Assembly (NCBI GenBank): GCA_008711295.1 | Contig: VUYV01000496.1 | Coordinates: 182,898 to 246,897 of the forward strand | Length of the DNA stretch: 64,000 nt | Direction of reading: 5' to 3' | DNA from: Anarhynchus alexandrinus | Taxonomy: Eukaryota > Chordata > Aves > Charadriiformes > Charadriidae | Shown here: in pieces, positions 60,044 to 64,000 of the stretch | How positions within the stretch are numbered: the first letter of the stretch is position 1 | Layout of the letters: every line of letters starts with the position of its first letter | Translations under genes and position numbers: made by a program | Notes under the pieces: model-generated | Database searches by the model: none | What the model saw: the letters and a program-made list of their open reading frames with translations, nothing else | What the model was told of the DNA's origin: nothing

Positions 60044-62849
60044 GTGGGGAGGCATAATGAGGGAAAGCATAGCAACAAGCTCTTGTTCTGGGCTGGCTTG
60101 TCTCAGCCAGTTTCTATTCCAGTTTCCAGACCAAGAACACACTGCTTGTTCGTGGTCTGTGGAGACCTAACTTGTTAAAGGCTTTTTGGCTGTCCTCCTC
60201 ATTTCCACTTGCTAAATTGCCATAAAAAGCAGTTATGTTATGGCAGGGATTTTCACCTTTGGCATTTCTGAAATGTCAAGCCTTAAGCCTTCTTGTTTTT
60301 CACGTTACTTCCCTGTGTCAGCAAGCGGTGTAGCTTCGAGAAACGTGCTGTGTAGTCATGATTAGCAGATGAAAAGTCCTAAAGCATTGTGAACTGGGAG
60401 GCCAAGAAGCAAGTGTGATCCATTTGCTGGTTTGAAAAGGTCCCTGCTTAATCATTATGCTTTCAAGGCAACCTTGCTTAAGAGAAAGGGGCCCCTTAAA
60501 AGAAAATTCTTTTTTCTCAGTGCTACTCGTGTGTGTGCCAGTGGTGCTGGCATGGAGAGACTCAGACCCTTCCCAGGATCCTTGCTCCAGCCCCAGCCCC
60601 CGATTCTTCTTCATCTTATTCAGTGGTTTACTTCCAAATTCACAGCTAAGACTTGTTGGAGAGGGTCTTGATTCAGAAGTCCGCTAAATCTCCTCACAAG
60701 AACAGAAGGCAGAAAAGATATGATGAGGCATCACGGGAAACCACATCTTGTAACCGCTCTTCACAAATATCTTCATAAGATAAATAATGAAATAAATAGA
60801 GGTTTCCAGAAATGGAAATGGGTATAACTCTTACAATAAAGGAAAACAAAACAAAAAGAAAAAACCAACAAAACAAAACAGGTCTGCAAAGTGCAGACAT
60901 GGGAGATGCTCTTAGTTCAACTGTACTGGAGGGTGAGAGGGCAAAAGGTCTGAAGTGAGAAAGGGAGTTTCCTCAAGGTGGAGAAGGGGCTTTTACAGTA
61001 GCTTTTGCTTTTTATTCAAAATGGTTTTGTTTGTGCATGTTGTTTAGCTACTCCAGTTACTAAAAAATTTGCCTTGTCCATAGACCAACACAACGTTCCA
61101 TTGTTCTGTAAGAGGTCTAAACATCCTCTCTTCACTGCAACATGAGTATCCCCCCCCATCCACTTTAAGATCAAGCACAAGTTGATCGGATAATGCTGGG
61201 CTAATACTAATTGTACATATCGTAAAAGCTGAGCCTATGGCCCTAAATTCACGTGCTGCACACTGTCTCTCTCTTGCCATGGTACCTAGCCCAAGCAACC
61301 TCAAATTGAAACAATGCATTTCTTCAACGCCTACTCAGCTTTGCTCTTGCTTTTCTCAAGAAATGTCAATTTGTTTCCTTCACTTAGACTTCTTTTTTGC
61401 ACCTCTCTAATGTCATCCAAAAGGGAAAAAAGAAAAGAAAAAAGTAAAATCAGCCAGGCTACAGTTACTTTGACTGACCTAACCATAACTACTAACGAGT
61501 ACAAAAAGCCTTGGGAAACCATCACCACAAGAAATGTAGTTAATCTAAAAATATTGCAACGCAGTTTGACTGGGACTCAATCACCATGTTTTAAACAAAG
61601 GTTTTTCTTTTATTGTTTGTTTTCATGCAAAGGTCACAAGAAAGTCAACTATTATGTTCTGTAAGTATAAACTCTGAAAGATCTTGCAATTTTTTACCAA
61701 AACTGTCTCATGCCCTCTGTTTTACTCCAGGGAGATTGTTCCCTAATTAAGAGGTTCTGCACTTCAGAGCACTTTTCATAGAGTGGCTTAATTTCTGCTT
61801 CTGTAGAAGATTTGACACAAAAGAAGGTGCTAAGAAGGTCTCCGATAATTATTGTTCAGTAACTGAACTGGGGACACCAGATGAAGAAGATCAGAGCTAA
61901 AGAGATCATCCAGTTACTAGAAACTATGTACAACAGAGCAGATGCAATCAGGTATTTGCATCAACCTGCTTTACTTTTTCATACACACTTGCACATTCGT
62001 ACTGCTGCTGTACATCTCCACTAAAAGCCGGGCACTTATGTGCTATGCTTATCCTTCTGATTGCCAAGATAAAAGCACCTGGCTTTCTCTTCAGTTACCA
62101 GAATTTCCAAATCACTGTCATCCTTTTTTAAGAACATAATGGCTTTTAAAAGTGGATGTTTTACATAAATTCACACAGGCATAGTAGTGCTAGTACGTTA
62201 TTTTCATTGAGACAACACCAAGCTCTCGCTGCTTTGAATGGCAGTTCAAATACATAGATGCATATTAAAAGCCACTTGCTGAAACAAACTGAAATAATTA
62301 AAATAATTTCTGATTATGCTTAAAGAAAAGTCATTTCAGAGCAGTAAAAATTGATAGTCAGTCAAATCTTGTTATTCAGCCATGGCACATGAGATTTATG
62401 TTTTGATGCCTATTAGTTCTTTAATTGTTTTCCCTTCAAGCATTGATTTGTTGAGATTTGATAGCTCTCTGGGGTTGTTATCAATTACTCTAAAATAATT
62501 TGTCCTGAAAGAATTGTCAGTCCTCTTAATAAGTGGCAAGTCTGAGTGCTTAGCTGCATGATTCATGAATATCAACTGTTAATAAGAACTCCTCACTAAA
62601 AATACTAAAACTTCATTGCAGTAATAACAGCCTTTAATGCAGAACCTTTTCTCACAATTGTCTTTATACAAAGGTCTCTGTTTCACACAGATGTCAGCAG
62701 TGGCAGAAAATGCTTCCTTTTTAGGAGGATGCCGGTCGTGATTTCAGGTGAACCGCTAAGCAGGAGAGGAGGGGATCTGCATGAGAAATGGAAGAAATGC
62801 CTTGGATTGGTACCCAGTTCACCTTATCCTGAGTTGGGATTAGTTACAC
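60044..62849. other. Unannotated A+T-rich DNA
   Basis: A-rich CAAAA low-complexity sequence lies at about 60841-60880 and an AAAAG run at about 61420-61445. The stretch 62320-62640 is rich in ATTA-type motifs and could be conserved noncoding DNA. No gene is supported. Confidence 0.55.
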
Positions 62850-63160
62850 CTGCCTTCATCCAGACCATTCTTAAAGACTTCAGTGATTAAAACTGTCATG
62901 GTAAGGCTTCACCATACTGGCCATTATAAGGATTTTTTCAGTGTTTAAGCCGAGTCCTTCATGGTCCAGCTTATTTCTTCTTTATTCACCATAGACATCA
63001 ACAAGCGATGATACTTTTTCCCCTATGAAGTATATTCCTGTTGCTTTGGAAGATCCATTACTATTCTTTTCCTGAGGCTAAATAACTTTAATATTTCCAG
63101 TCTTTCCTCAGTGGTGAAATTTTCTACACCTGAAATAATTCTTTTCAGCAAACATGTCCA
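62850..63160 (-). mobile_element. Ancient CR1-family LINE fossil
   Basis: On the plus strand the order of motifs follows the reverse complement of old CR1 3' sequence. CATTCTTAAAGACTTCAGTG matches 'ttcttaaaaacctccaatg'. TTCCTGAGGCTAAATAACTT and TATTTCCAGTCTTTCCTCAG match the 'cagactaaacaaacccag' and 'tttccagtctttcctcat' segments. AAATTTTCTACACCTGAAAT matches 'ggttttctagacctttaat'. The octamer end is missing and no frame survives. It is far more diverged than the copies at 48380 and 51877. Confidence 0.6.
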
Positions 63161-64000
63161 TCTCAGCCAGAAACCCGAACAGGAAAGCAAGTCCAGCCAA
63201 ATTTCATAGGTATCATTTTACCATAGACACATAGTGGGAAGCGCTCCAAAAGCCCACTGTGACTTCTGAATGCAACAGGTATCCTGTGTGTAAGCACCTA
63301 CTACATGGCTCCATACATTTATGTAAAATCATACATATAGAGTTAAAAATGAAAGCCACATGAAAATATGAGAAAATACCCAAGAAAACAGTGATGATGG
63401 AAAAAGTAGCAATAACGAGATGAATATAAGCACTCAGAATGCTTAGGTTAAAGGTTTACTGGGATTTCTGTGCACTTCAACAAGTCAGATGAGAATAAGA
63501 GGGAAACTTTATATATCTCAGCCTTTGATTCTACTATGACTTCAGTGGAGTGCTGTATCAGATCATGACACACAAATATTCATGTTTCAAAGGGGACTTT
63601 AAGAAAAAAAAAAATCCAGAAACATTAAAACAAGAGCAGCTAAAATAACTAAAAGATGAGAAAATGGCCCTACAGAGAAGCATCAAATGAATCCAGCATA
63701 TTTAATTCATAAAGGTACTCAGTTACATCCTTTGCGATTATAAATACATTGAAGTTCTAGAGACAAAGCAGTATCGAGACAAATAATTGGAAGCTGAAGC
63801 CAAGCAAATAAGATTCAAAATCAACTCAGTCCACTAGTGTAGGAGACAAAACTGCTCAGAGTATTTCCCTGGACCTATAGATCTGTCAGTTGACTTTTGG
63901 ACAGTAGACTGTGTGCATTAAATGTCAAGAAGCTGCACTTATATCAAAATCTGATTAGGTTAATAAAGCAATTTCCAAACTTGCTGAGTTTTGAAATTCA
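63161..64000. other. Unannotated A+T-rich DNA
   Basis: An A run lies at about 63603-63613. No gene or repeat is recognised up to the window end. Confidence 0.6.

Noticed and set aside
1..64000. tRNA, rRNA, CRISPR arrays, bacterial operons, integrons or phage genes
   Set aside because: No cloverleaf, no spaced direct repeats, no tightly packed long ORFs; the sequence is vertebrate nuclear DNA.

Overview
The window is nuclear DNA of a bird, most likely from an intergenic or long intronic region. The best evidence is the repeat content. There are two well-preserved CR1 LINE fragments (48380-49470 on the minus strand, 51877-52727 on the plus strand) whose 3' ends carry the octamer ATTCTATG or variants of it, which is typical of avian CR1. 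There is a third short CR1 end (28130-28212), two much older CR1 fossils, several MIR-like SINE fossils, and an avian-type solo LTR. The rest is A+T-rich, low-complexity-punctuated sequence with stops in all frames. I cannot name the species. I recognise no host protein-coding gene, tRNA, rRNA or CRISPR array.

Layout. 1-2442: unannotated DNA, G+C-richer at about 640-1575. 2443-3181: complete solo LTR with TG...CA ends, a TATA box, a polyadenylation signal and a perfect 5-bp target duplication (CTTAC). 3846-3909: a (GGAAG)n array. About 6637-7545: a possible fossil DNA transposon with internal hairpins, followed by a poly(A) run ending in an ambiguous base. 8498-8780: degenerate CR1. 9726-9763: a three-copy repeat with two CACGTG E-boxes. 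9764-28129: mostly featureless, with weak MIR/hAT-like fossils and one 180-codon ORF of unknown meaning at 26005-26547. 28130-30442: CR1 end, MIR-like SINE, and a weak candidate exon encoding a membrane segment. 33690-34340: a G+C-rich segment that looks like an ERV-related repeat fossil, then a strong hairpin and a second ambiguous base. 34621-48379: largely featureless apart from a pentamer array inside an inverted repeat. 48380-52727: two CR1 copies back to back around a MIR-like SINE. 52728-64000: featureless except for an old CR1 fossil at about 62850-63160.

How the parts work together: nothing here forms an operon or pathway. The recognisable content is retrotransposon debris of several ages, and any host function would be regulatory (enhancers or other conserved noncoding DNA) or in short exons that cannot be proved from one sequence. 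I found no convincing previously undescribed system. The most checkable leads are the dated LTR insertion, the candidate exon at 30314-30442, the E-box cluster, and the hairpins at 7474, 34579 and 42701.
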